Positions 23,163-33,738 of a stretch of DNA of 64,000 nucleotides are shown piece after piece. The stretch is from Trichopria drosophilae. Lineage: Eukaryota; Arthropoda; Insecta; Hymenoptera; Diapriidae. The position numbers and the translations under genes are program-made. The stretch covers positions 69,955,501 to 70,019,500 of the forward strand of contig CM059582.1 in the NCBI GenBank assembly GCA_030407085.1. The letters are read 5' to 3'. A model generated the notes under the pieces. The model searched no databases and was not told the DNA's origin. It saw only the letters and a program-made list of their open reading frames with translations. Numbering within the stretch: the first letter of the stretch is position 1; every line of letters begins with the position of its first letter.

Positions 23163-23905
23163 TTTCTCTCTTTTTTTTAAACTTCTGCACAATCACAAGA
23201 GGAGATGAGGCAACACCGGTTACTCGAGGAAAACACTTAAATATATGCATTTGACAAATTTTTATATCTCTACTCCTGGGACTATTTGCCTATATTAAGT
23301 AGGCAGGGTTATCCAATTTCGGCGGAGTGGGAAAATATCTCTTTCACCCCGTGACTTTCATATCACCACCCGAGAATCCCCCCCCCCCTCCATGAGCCTT
23401 TATTCCCCTCACCATTATGTCTCCTGTTACCCTGTCTCATTACACCGACCGGAGATCTTCTTATCACTATTCGCGAATTCCCCTACCTCTCACCCTCAAT
23501 ACTTGACCTCTTCAACCTCCGCAAGCTCCTCCCACCAGCATCTAACCACAGCAAGTTCCTCCCCCTTCCAAAAATTCTCTTATCGTCCACCTCTTTCCAC
23601 CTACCCCCACCCAACCCGCGAGCATCTTACCCCATTACTCTAAAATCTTCCACCCCCCCAGCGAGTCATTACCCCTTTCTCCTCGTGTTTTTCTTCACAA
23701 GCACCTCCACCTCATCTACGTGAATTGATTTCTTTCACCTCTGTGGGATCACCCCACCATTATCTCTCAACAGCGAGTTCTCTCGCTTTCCACCGCTTTC
23801 CAATCTGCATGTGTGTGTATTTGCGCGTGTGTAGCATGCGTAAGGCCGATGGAACACACGGACATGCACTACACATTTACCAGGCCGTTTGCCCATAGAA
23901 CACCT
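23163..23905 (-). repeat. Right TIR, non-coding
   Basis: Inverted partner of 16606-17180 plus the 18158-18327 leader, ending CACCT at 23905. The C/T-rich plus strand gives a spurious Ser/Pro-rich ORF at 23392-23643. Confidence 0.7.
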
Positions 23906-25159
23906 ACTGTTACACATTTTTAGAGTTAATAAGAATTGCTGTTTCCCATCAGATGTTGATTTAAGTTTAGTTTTTTTACATTCTAGTGCATTATCTGCTG
24001 ATTGCATCAATTTTGCATGAGTCGGACTCAGACATAGAGATTAAAACACTGCAGGTTGATCGTAGACTTGGAGATCATCACCCACCTTAACATCGTGAAC
24101 GTACTGAAGATGGGAGGATGAAATGCACACTAGAACCAACGTGCTGAAACCACTTGCTCCAAGAAGAGTATAATGAGTAGGATTGTCGCTTTGAGTTCGC
24201 CCGTTCAACAAGATAAAGTTATTGGACTCCTAAAATCTCGCATTAATGTTCTGCGACTGTTATGATGGTTCAGGGCATCCAAGACTCATTACGTGGAAGT
24301 TCCTCAGTCCGATTTTAAGTCCTTTTTATATTTTTTTATTTTTTATTTTTTAAATTTTTAAATTTTAACAATTTAAAAAAAATTTTTTAATGTTTAAATG
24401 TAATTATACTAAGATTTATTTCGTAATCAGCGACCCCGAAAACCCCAGAGTACCAAACTTTGTCCAAATACAGTTATATTTAAAATTTTTGTGGACCATA
24501 TTGGATCACACATTTTGGATTTCGTAAAACTAACCTCGGATTAGTAATCAGCGACCCCAAATATGTGTTCTTATCTAAATAGTCTTCATTTATGATAAAC
24601 ATCTTCTTATCTTTTCTTAAACAGCTCTTCTTCTTTAATTTAAAACTGTATCCAAAACAATTACATATATCAGTTTTATCATCCCCATATCAAAGATTGA
24701 AAATTCTTCTCTTTATTATATGATCAGCTAAAATAGGTTCACCAGTTGTTAACGATCGCCGATTAGGGGGTCCAGGTATCGCGCTCTGTAATTTTTCATT
24801 TTATCGGATAAAATATTTGTGCCGGGTCTTAAAAGGGTAGTCGCGAATACTATGTTCAGAGCACCTGGTGAAAAGGATCACTGATGTTGAGGTCCAGGTC
24901 TTCAGCTCCATAGTTTATCCCATTGGCCGAAATGTATTTAAGGTCTCCGTCCTTGCGGTCTCACGTGGAGGTAATTTCAAGGTCAAATAATCTACTCGGA
25001 TTTGTATATGTATTGGAGATAACTCTAAATAAGGATACTACACGAGTATGTTACGCAATAGAAAGTCTTGGATTCATGTAAACGGCAACATTATAACAAA
25101 CAAAACATATTTAAGAAACTCTAAGGATTTATACGTTCTTAATTCACATGAAGTTTACA
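23906..25159. other. Non-coding, dispersed repeat fragments
   Basis: No gene recognised. AATCAGCGACCCC occurs twice, near 24427 and 24547, in the same orientation about 120 bp apart, a short direct duplication. 24300-24430 is AT-rich. The GC-richer block at 24720-24970 has no recognisable content. Confidence 0.4.
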
Positions 25160-25445
25160 TTTTCAAAAATACGAGATTACACATGGTATTTTTGATCAAC
25201 TATTGTATATTAGCAAAAATGAGTGAAATCCCCCAAAAAAACACTTCTTGTAACATAACTCGCCAAGTTCTTATTAGTAAAACATAATTACCACAAAAAA
25301 TGCTATGAGAATTAAATTATGTGTAATTATAAGGCTTATATTCTTATTCTATAAAAAGCATTGAAATCATGTAATAAGGCCAAATTCTTTCTAATGAATG
25401 AAACTATCCATTAATGCAATATACAATAATTTGGAAAGAAAATTT
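25160..25445 (+). repeat. Decayed dispersed repeat, copy of 9063-9310
   Basis: Same blocks in the same order as at 9063-9310, with many differences. No coding frame is shared. Confidence 0.4.
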
Positions 25446-25824
25446 TGCGTACATTCAGACCACCACAAAATTTTTCAAGAAACTTCTTTGAAATCAAAGT
25501 AATTCTAATCATTTGTGTAATGCAATTGCCATTTAATAAAAAAAGTTATTAATGAATTTAATGAACTTTGAAACGCGATGCAATATCATCAATAATATAC
25601 ACATTAGCCCTTATTCCAAGCGTTCCACCACTTGCTTGTCAAAAACTTGCAGTTTTATGCAGATACTTTATATCATATTATTTGAATTTTCGAATATCTA
25701 CAAGTACTAAAATATTAATTAAACTAATTGAATTTATACTTTTATTATTAACAACTAATTCTATATTTAATAAAATATTTGTTATTTAATAGAATATTAA
25801 TATAAATTTTCATAAAATTTACAG

Positions 25825-25995
25825 TGTTCGGTAGAGCTTTTTTGCAATGTTTAACGTGTCTAATGCCATTTCTCGATCACGACTTAATTGAAGGACTACC
25901 GTACCTGGCAGCCAGCACCATTACAGTATTTCATCCAGACCAACATCAGGATGTACTTAACTATTTGTGTTATTACATAATTCCGTTTATAATAG
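25825..25995 (+). CDS. Probable internal exon of a conserved host gene
   Basis: A 171-bp open stretch with good splice signals: an AT/T-rich tract ending TTTACAG at 25824 and GTGAGT starting at 25996. It enters in one phase (two bases before the first full codon) and leaves after one base of the next. The product FGRAFLQCLTCLMPFLDHDL then IEGLPYLAASTITVFHPDQH then QDVLNYLCYYIIPFII is amphipathic and helical and has the look of a conserved HEAT-like scaffold. It is a little reminiscent of the UNC-79 family, but this is from memory and unverified. No neighbouring exon was found in the window, so the other exons must lie across large introns or the exon is a stranded fragment. Confidence 0.45.
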
Positions 25996-26759
25996 GTGAG
26001 TATACAATTCGGTTACTCATATTTCTCATTAATTTTACTTGCTTACGGCCTATTATAGCGACGTTCTTTAGATATGCACCAATTTAGACTCCAGGAAAAT
26101 GGGTAAGAGCGAACGACCGTGTATATAGGAATAACAAGAACAATGAATGTATAATAACTAGGCAGAATAAATCAACGTTCGTTTCATTTCGGGGGTACCT
26201 TCTATCTTTTTAAATGAATCAACTACTTTCCTTATTTATTATAAAAAATTTCTTGGGCGAGTTAGATGTTGTAATGGACTATAATTTTATGCCCGCAAGG
26301 AAATTCCAAAAGTGGGGAAAATTGTTTACCATTCCTGAGGATGTTAGTAATTTTCCGCTAATGGAGGACGGTTACCGCTCTGCGCAGTGTATGCGTGATT
26401 GGCTGTTTCAGGAAAAGCCGGCAGAAAATATGTACATAAATTAAGGCTCAAGTTTATCAAAGGCTTAACAGTTGCCGATATTGATAATACTAAAATGACA
26501 GGCCGCAGGTCCCCCGTCCCATTAGGCATCTTACTGTAGGCATTGTTAGGGGATTCTCCGAAGTGAGGCAAAGGCAACTTGGGTAGTCGCCATAAATACC
26601 ATTACACACACTTACAAATATGTGGAAATTATAGATAAAAAGTATATACTTTGAGACCATACTACTTCGGGACATTTAAATATAACACAGAAACTAGTTA
26701 AGGCGAAACCTAGGTATAGGCACGGTTCTGTAGAGGTTGGGTTAGGATAGTTAAACGAC
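25996..26759. other. Non-coding or intronic, no gene recognised
   Basis: A 76-codon frame at 26214-26444 (product ending MRDWLFQEKPAENMYIN) has ordinary composition but no recognised similarity and no splice context. It is not called as a gene. Confidence 0.3.
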
Positions 26760-27150
26760 AGAGCCCCCCCCCCCCTTGGAAGGCACTGTTAGTTTGGGGA
26801 CATGTTCTCGAAATAGCCACTTTGTATAGCTGCCCCCGGAGTGACCCTCACACCTATATATACAGGGTGGCCGATTTATCTGAAGACATAGAAATATCTC
26901 GAGAACTATGCACAGAATCAAAAAAGGTGTGGGATGAAAGTTGTTCGACACGAAGGGGGGCATCCAGTGATAATGAAATTGACCCTCTCCCCCGCCTCCT
27001 GTCGGAGGGCTCCTAACCAATAAAACTTAAATAGGGAGCCCCCATTTTTTATTGAAGATTTGGATTCCTCGGAAAAAAGTGCACCAATTTGATCGACGAG
27101 TTTTTGCATTTTGGTTCGATGATAAAAATGAAAATGTGTAAACTTCCTGT
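26760..27150 (+). repeat. Inverted repeat copy A, starts with a C run
   Basis: Matches, inverted, 30100-30400: shared blocks include ATATCTCGAGAACTATGCA, GTTGTTCGACACGAAGGG and GATGATAAAAAT. A second, weaker unit of the same type follows at 27150-27290 (GGAAAACAATAAATCTTAA). ATACAGGGTGGCCGATTTAT (26865-26885) lies at one edge and recurs near 30527. Confidence 0.6.
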
Positions 27151-27387
27151 GGGTGGGGTGGGGGAAAACAATAAATCTTAATCAGGAACCTCAATTTTTT
27201 ATTCCAGATTTAAATTCTCCGAAAAAAAGTACACCAACTTGACCTAGGAGCTATTACATTGTGGTTCATAGGTGACGCTGTAGTCGACAAAAAGCGAAAG
27301 TAAAAAATCCCGAGAATTCGACGGCTCCAGAATTCACATCATAGTGCCACCACTATGAAATGTTCGTTTTTCTTTGACTTTATATTA

Positions 27388-27472
27388 TTCTTGTAATGTG
27401 TTTTCTAGCCGCTACAGTGAAAATTATCTGAAAAATAATCATGGATTTGGTTGTGTATAAAAAATAGTATAT
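27388..27472 (+). repeat. Direct repeat partner of 30569-30662
   Basis: About 85 bp (TATATTATTCTTGTAATGTG through ATGGATTTGGTTGTGT) recurs at 30569-30662 in the same orientation, bracketing the transposase remnant, the MITE and part of the inverted repeat. Confidence 0.65.
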
Positions 27473-27479
27473 TATGCTT

Positions 27480-27720
27480 TAAGGGAGGAAAGAGCGTGAT
27501 CCCCGAGTGGAAGGTTTGCTGCGCGAGCGAAGCGAGAGCAGCCCTCTCACGAGGTGCGCGCGCATTCCTCTCGTGATGCATACGCTAGTTTATTCCTGGC
27601 CGCATCCATTACTCCCGCGAACAACACTTTTCGTCCTATGGGAGTAATGAGAACGAAGTACGCATGCGCGCGGGCACTCAGCCGGAATTGAGAACTTTTG
27701 CCCCACTTAGCGTATATGGA
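27480..27720. other. CpG-rich block
   Basis: GC- and CpG-rich island in an AT-rich setting, with ACGCATGCGCGCG near 27659 resembling an NRF1-type palindrome. It could be a promoter, but no transcript can be assigned. Confidence 0.25.
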
Positions 27721-27852
27721 ATACGGTCATTCTAACAAAGCCGGGAAAAAATACATTTAGCGTTACCCAGGAACAACGACGTGGACGTAGTATTTTTCTG
27801 TTCCCTTTGGGATGCTTGTTTTACGTGAGTCTTCTTGCCTCTCACTGTCCAC

Positions 27853-28892
27853 TTACTTGAGTAACTGTTCGAAATGTGGACCTTCCACTTCAATGCATTT
27901 ATTTATTCTTTCTTCAAATGACTTTATACAGGATAGTATCATATCTGCAGAAATTTCTGCGCAAGTATTTCTTACGCGTTCCACCATGTTTTGACGAGTC
28001 GTCGCGTCGGTACTTGCTCGTAAAACTTACCTTTGAGGTAACCCCATAGGAAGAAATCCGGAAATGTTAAATCAGGTGACCTCGCCGGCCAATTAATGGG
28101 GCCACCTCTATCAATCCACCAACCATTGTAATCACGGTCTAGCTTCCCTTGCTACTCTTGAAAAATGTGCTGGGCAACCATTATGCTGAAACCACATTGT
28201 CCGTCGGACGTACATAGCAATATCGTCAAGTAGTAATGGTTGTTCCATTCAAATTACCTTCAATGAAATAAGGACCAATGTCTTTATTTCCTATGATTCC
28301 ACACCAAACGTTCACCGACCAAAGACGTTGATGATTAACTTGTCGTAACCTATGGGAATTATCTACGCTCCAATAATGCATGTTATGTCTATTGACGCCA
28401 CCATGGTTCGTGAATGTAGATTCATCTGAAAATAATAGATTAACAAAGAAATGGTGGTTCGTTTGTATTTTTTGAAGTGCCCATTCTCAAAACACCACTC
28501 GGTTATGAAAATCATCGCCATGTAGTTCCTAATGCAGTGAAATGTGATATGGGTGATACTTAGGACGATGCAATATTCTTTGAATACTCTCTCTGGAAAT
28601 GCCGTAATCGCGATGCAATTGTCGTGTGCTTACATGGGGATTTTGGTGAATAGCTGCTAGTACAGCTACTTTGTTAGCTTCTCCTGTAACTGTTAATCTT
28701 CGCTTCCTTTTTTCATTTATACGGTGCCGTCAGAGTGAAAGGCATTCACAAATTTGAAAAAAAAAAAGAACGCGAGCGAGCATTATCTGGAAAACGCTCA
28801 GCATACAACGCAACAGCATCGTCAATATTTCTCCTACATTCACCATAAACAAGAATCATTTCGATTTTTTCGGGAATTGTAGCAGACTTCAT
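27853..28892 (-). pseudogene. Tc1/mariner-superfamily transposase, near full length, inactive
   Basis: Minus strand. It opens at an ATG at 28892 with MKSATIPEKIEMILVYGECR then NIDDAVALYAERFPDN, the helix-turn-helix start of a transposase family common in insects. The catalytic core is in changing frames: WFQHNGCPAHFSR near 28210-28160, where the usual Asp after the Gln/His is Asn, then GWWIDRGGPINWPARSPDLT near 28130-28070, where the last catalytic Asp is retained, and FLWGYLKG. It ends SFEERINKCIEVEGPHFEQ and a TAA at 27853-27855. At about 1,040 bp it has close to the usual length of some 345 codons. Frameshifts and the Asp-to-Asn change make it dead. No clear TIRs were identified. Confidence 0.75.
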
Positions 28893-29027
28893 GTTTAAAT
28901 TGCAATTCGATTTAAGCAATGAAGGGTATACGAAAAATAGTCACCTAAACTGAAAGTTGTTATTCTAAAAGCAAAGTGACCTCCGACCGAATTACTACCA
29001 ATACAATGGGCTTCAAAAACAGTCTTA
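28893..29027. other. Spacer between transposase remnant and MITE
   Basis: Probably the 5' flank of the transposase element. The inverted terminus is not recognisable. Confidence 0.3.
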
Positions 29028-29810
29028 CACTGAGAGACCGTGAATATTAAATTTTAATATGGGGATTAGAAAGTTGCGTTATCCATTTACTTCCCTTCAG
29101 GAAAGTAGAGAAAAATGTAGGTGAACTGGTTACGTGTGACTCAACTTATTTTATACATTATAAAATGATATGCTACTTTATTTTTGAGTTATATCGCCCC
29201 CTAGCGTTATGTAACAGAACCGGCGCCGGTGATGGCCGAAATGCAAGTGATGTACAAGTATGAAACACCGTGAATTCTATCGGGGACCGGTAGATGACGA
29301 CGAAATCCTGAAACGAAGTCGCACTTCGTTTTGTTTAATAGAAGCTAGTTTGACCGTCAATGCTCAGCTTATTTATTCTCATTTCGTAAAAAACATACAC
29401 AGAGAGAGTGAATGAGCTGAGTGAAGGGACATCACGCGTTCTTTAATGGATTGCGTGATGTCCTCTTTAATTTATTAAATAATAAATTTAAAACATAAAA
29501 TGTAATTTTATTGAAGGTAGAAAATTTCACATATTTATAAAACTGCTTGCATATTGTATGCACAATTTTTAATGTAATTAGTTTTGATTTTTAATATGAA
29601 GAATATCAATTATTCATAATCTTAATTTTTCGAATGGGCATTATTAAAATTTTATATTCAGAATAATAATTTTCGCAATAGGCATTACTAAATATTACAA
29701 TTTTTAATATTAAATTTTCATAAAGGGATCAAATATTCCCTATTTTAATATAAAAAATATTAAAATTTGGTAAAATAATACTAAATTTTAATAAATTCGG
29801 TCTCTCAGTG
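29028..29810. mobile_element. MITE with CACTGAGAGACCG termini and TA duplication
   Basis: CACTGAGAGACCG at 29028-29040 is inverted exactly at 29798-29810, with weaker inverted AT-rich sequence just inside. Both ends are flanked by TA (TTA before 29028, TAT after 29810), as expected for Tc1/mariner-type insertion. The 783 bp encode nothing. A related terminus occurs alone at 2822. Confidence 0.65.
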
Positions 29811-30099
29811 TATTGCGGCGATTTAAAAGTACTAACTATTGGGCCTGGGGATATCCTTGCGGCAAATCAATTATCTGTAGCTGTCATCTGATCAATTTGT
29901 CAGAAGGATAAATAGATTGATAATAGGGCTTCACGTTGAAGACTTGAAATTATTCCCCCTTACACACCGAGAAAGAGAGTGTGGGGGATAAATTAGGAGT
30001 CATTACATATCATTTTTAAAAATATGAAATACGTCTACTTTACTTTCTTTGATGTGAAACGAATTCTGGTGACATTCTCAATTTGTAACGATATTTTAC
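29811..30099. other. Non-coding spacer
   Basis: No gene or repeat supported. Confidence 0.3.
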
Positions 30100-30540
30100 A
30101 AATTTTAATTTTTATCATCGAACCAAAACGCAAAAACTCGTCGATCAAATTGGTACACTTTTTTCCGAAGAATCCAAATGTACAATACAAAATGGAAGGT
30201 CCCTTTTTAAGTTTTATTGTCCCCCCCCCCGCCCTCCCTCAGAAGGCGGGGGAGAGGGTTGATTTCTCATTATCACTGGATGCCCCCCTTCGTGTCGAAC
30301 AACTTTCAGCCCACACCTTTTTTGATTCTATGCATAGTTCTCGAGATATTTCAATGTCTTCAGATAAATTTGGATTTGTATCGATTGCAGCGCCACCTGT
30401 GAACCAAAATGCAATAGCTCCTAGGTCAAATTGGTGTATTTTTTTCCGGAGAATCCAAATCTGCAATAAAAAATGGGGGTTCCTATTTAAGATTTATTGT
30501 TTTCCCCCCACCCAGTGTATATGTATATATAGGGTGGCCG
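30100..30540 (-). repeat. Inverted repeat copy B, partner of 26760-27290
   Basis: Reverse complement of copy A over about 300 bp (30100-30400), followed by a second unit (30395-30510) that matches 27150-27260 inverted, and ending with ATATAGGGTGGCCGATTTAT. The 187-codon ORF across it (30024-30587) is a chance frame through repeat sequence and differs from frames in copy A. Confidence 0.6.
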
Positions 30541-30568
30541 ATTTATATCGGTGGCCTGACCATATATA

Positions 30569-30662
30569 TTTTATATTATTCTTGTAATGTGTTTGCTAGC
30601 CGCTACAATGGAAATTATCTGAAAAATAATCATGGATTTGGTTGTGTGTCAAAAATAGTATA
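30569..30662 (+). repeat. Direct repeat partner of 27388-27472
   Basis: Same sequence with few differences, same orientation. Confidence 0.65.
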
Positions 30663-31299
30663 ATTTTGCATTTACCGCGATCATCCGAATGTTTCGACGG
30701 CGAAGCTCATTTTCTGTCGTGCGATAGAATGTTTCCCGGCAGCAATCCGACGGAATCGGACAGGTCGCTCGTACATACGTCTCCCGTCGGAAAATCGTAC
30801 GAAGTTATCGCATAAAATAGATGGCAAAAACGAACTTGTCAAAATAACATTAGTTTACATCCTAATTGTACGTTCAACGCCACATTTTTTTTGTAGATTT
30901 TAAGCCTTAAAACTCGACAATCGCGTTGAAAATGTTTTATATTTATATATTTTTAAGATATTAATTTTAATGTTTTGTTGTATAGGAAAATGTTGTACAC
31001 AGATTCAATTTATTTTCTGTCGTTTTTCTCATTGAAGGATGTTACCACCATTATTTCTACCTCTTTATATTTTAATTTTCAACTATGGTTTTATTTGTTT
31101 TCTCATCACTTTCATCCTAAAAAAATACAGGGTGGTACAAATGTACAAATTGTAATTTTTTATCAGTTCATAATTTTCCCTTCTTTACCACTTTTTTCAA
31201 ATCCATGTCAGAAGTTTAAAATGACAAAATATGCATAGAAAAAAAATCATCGCTGAAAAATATTAAAAATTATAAGACAAAATGCATTTATAATAGTCC
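30663..31299. other. Non-coding, GC-rich start then AT-rich
   Basis: 30663-30800 is CpG-rich without a recognisable frame. The remainder is AT-rich with a short chance ORF. Confidence 0.35.
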
Positions 31300-31734
31300 T
31301 ATTTTTCATTTTTTACACTAAACAGAGTTTGAACCATCTTAAAAGACTTTTTATTAATAAATTGCGTGACTTTATCAATAAAAGACTGTAATTTTTCTAA
31401 ATATTTATGGACAGTTGATAATGGAAAACAATGTAAATTCACAATATACAGAAAGCTATGGAATTTTTGTATATTCTTTACCAATAAATTGTTATAAACA
31501 ATTATTGTTCATAAGCAAAATAAAACGGGTATTTTATTTTTAACATATATCGTACTTTCAATGCTTAGTTTGGCGCTAACTGCGATATGCTAGGCATGAG
31601 AAGAAGCGGGTTTTCATTTGTATTGTTTACTTATTATTTTTCACAATTAATTGACGATTTTTTACAAAACATTATGCATGTTTGCATCTAATTTTTCCCG
31701 TAGAATCGATTCGCGCAGTCAGATTTTCCCTGAA
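31300..31734. repeat. Helitron-associated repeat, partial rearranged copy
   Basis: 31300-31480 is an inverted partial copy of 10260-10430, and 31480-31570 is a direct partial copy of 9840-9940 (AAATTGTTATAAACAA, ACGGGTATTTTATTTTT). It is followed by GCTAACTGCGATATGCTAGG, which could be a hairpin-plus-CTAG end, but this is speculative. Confidence 0.4.
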
Positions 31735-32350
31735 ACCACTTTTAATGCAATTCTTGATAACGAATTGTTATAAACAAGTGCTTTTAAACACAAAAAAAAC
31801 ACGGGTATTTTATTTTTGTCATATACTCTATTTCCAATAGTTAGTTTGATGCTATCTGATGGGCCTTAATTAACACACTTTCTAATGTAATTAATATGGA
31901 GAATATATTCCATAACATCATAAATATATAAAGATTTAGAAAACGAATATTGAAGGTGGAGAATTAAAAAATCTTACAAAATTATGACGAATACCCAGAT
32001 GTAACTTAAAAAAAGTTCGATAAGGCAATTTTTTTAAAATTTTTTATTTTGGCCCTGAATCGTGACGCTCTTCAGTTTCTAAATATTAATCGAAAGTTTG
32101 ACGAGAAAAATAACGTAAGTTCATAATTATTATTTGTAAAAGAACGGATTTTGAAGATAGATAAAATCATAAACGTATTCTTCAAAATATGGAAGAAATG
32201 AAGACACTTCTTATGCACTGTTTAATATACCTGTGCATATGGCTAAAGTATTTTATATTTATTGGTAAAGAATATACAGAAATAAAAAATTGTGTTGTAA
32301 TATTGTCAATTTCTATTGTTTTTCACTGTCAACTGTCGATAAATATTTTA
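31735..32350 (+). repeat. Helitron-associated tail repeat, copy 2
   Basis: Closely matches 9820-10430, including the codons just after the helicase remnant, and ends at the same place. The 115-codon ORF at 32189-32536 runs from the repeat into unrelated sequence and is not conserved in copy 1. Confidence 0.6.
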
Positions 32351-32896
32351 AAAAATGTTCATCCTGTACAACTTTTATTTGACGCATTTTGCGATCCGAA
32401 TGGTTATTTTTTATTTATAAGCGAAAAACGCGCAATCCTCGCGCTCATTACAGTTGATACGCAAAACTGCCAATATTTGAAAAAAATCTCTCGGCTTCTA
32501 TTGATCGTAGTTTCAACAAGTTTTCTTAAAAAATGAAATTGTGCGGAATTTCCCTAGCTACCATTTTTGTATCTGTTTTTTTCGTTTAAAGTGATATTTT
32601 TCGGGTTATTTCAGAAAAACCTATTTTTTGCACACATAGCAGCTTGTACGGATGAGGACTTTTGAGGCAGTAAAAATTACAAGATAAGCCTGTTGTCTAG
32701 AAGATCCAAAGCTGCCACCGTGGCGTTCCGGTGCTCGGAGAGAACACCCTTAAGGGGCCTCGAGCGTGCCGAGGCGCCTGCCGCCTGTGACGTCAGAGGC
32801 GAGGAAAAGGCGAGAAAATTTTGCGCCGATCTTTAAGACTTTTAAGATGCTTTTCGGATAATTTTTGTTTACAGAAATATTTCTTATTATATTCAC
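32351..32896. other. Non-coding, with a GC-rich block at 32690-32830
   Basis: No gene recognised. The GC-rich block includes a CRE-like TGACGTCA near 32789. Confidence 0.3.
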
Positions 32897-33077
32897 CACG
32901 GAATGAGTGATTTTGGAGAAATTCGGATGTTGGGAAGTTCGTGAAAATACTATGAAAAGTTTGGTATTCAGTAGTTGGTTATGAAACCTGTCACTGAACT
33001 TAGAATTTTTTTGGGGAAGTTGGATACCGAACTTTTCACAGTGTTTTCAAGAACTTCTCCAAAATCACTCATTCGGT
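32897..33077. mobile_element. Short MITE-like inverted repeat
   Basis: GAATGAGTGATTTTGGAGAA (from 32901) is inverted at 33056-33073, and the inner halves (GAAAATACTATGAAAAGTT and AACTTTTCACAGTGTTTTC) also pair. The 181 bp form an almost complete hairpin with no coding content. Confidence 0.6.
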
Positions 33078-33738
33078 GACTTAGAATTTTTCCATCCTGG
33101 GCGAAATGAAAGGATGGAGAAGAACGTGCTGCAATTTAGCAGAATTATAATAAAATGTAAAATAAAAACTTGTAACGATATAAGAATTATTGAATAAAAT
33201 AATGCGTAAAACTATGTACGTGTATTTCGCATTTTATATATATTTTTGTAAATAATTTAGAAATTATTGTAAATGTAGTATTGTAAAATTTGTAAAATAT
33301 TTTTTTTGTAAATATTATAGAAAGTGGAGTTATTTTGCAAGTATTATTTCAATAAGTAAATATATATATTTATTTATTTTTTTATTTTCCAGATTTTCCA
33401 TATTTTTATTTTTATGTAAATACTTTTTCTACGCAATAATGATTGTAAATAAATTTTTTTTTATGTTATTTAGTTATCCGTGTATTTATTTTTGCATCTG
33501 CAGCAACCACAGCATCGACGACAACCACAGCAATGACAGGAAACGCATCTGGGGTATGTATAAATAAATTGTACGCAGCAACAAAAATGAAAGTTTTATT
33601 TATTGTATTTTGTTTCCTTTTATTTTCTTTTTTTTTCAAATAACAAGTTATAAGCTAATATATAATTGTAAAATTTGTAAAATATTTTTATTGTAACGTG
33701 GTATATCTAATAAAGAAGGGTGTACAGAACCACCACCC
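33078..33738. other. AT-rich, no gene; likely 3' flank of the small gene
   Basis: An AATAAA on the minus strand near 33680, about 60 bp past the stop codon at 33739, could be its polyadenylation signal. At 33504-33553 a 50-bp Thr-codon-rich stretch lies between a CTGCAG acceptor-like and a GTATGT donor-like site on the plus strand, but nothing connects to it. Confidence 0.35.

Larger units (their letters stand above)
16606..23905. mobile_element. Rearranged Polinton/Maverick-like DNA polymerase B element
   Basis: About 7.3 kb with inverted termini beginning AGGTGTTCTATGGG at both ends (16606 and, inverted, 23905). The TIRs are huge: 16606-20250 is the inverted partner of 21215-23905, apart from an extra block of about 980 bp at 17181-18157 in the left arm. 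A loop of 964 bp at 20251-21214 is single-copy. Both arms carry the 5' half of the same polymerase gene, and only the minus copy continues into the polymerase domain. A near-identical TGTTACAAAT/TGTTACACAT pair flanks both ends (the right copy 2 bp out). AG termini and long TIRs fit Polintons, but no integrase, ATPase, protease or capsid gene is seen. Confidence 0.7.

Noticed and set aside
26214..26444. 76-codon plus frame with ordinary composition
   Set aside because: No similarity recognised, no splice sites and no neighbour; kept only as a note.
30024..30587. 187-codon plus frame
   Set aside because: Runs through two repeat units in copy B; the same sequence in copy A does not keep the frame.
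33504..33553. 50-bp Thr-rich microexon with acceptor- and donor-like ends
   Set aside because: No partner exon on the plus strand and the length is compatible with chance.
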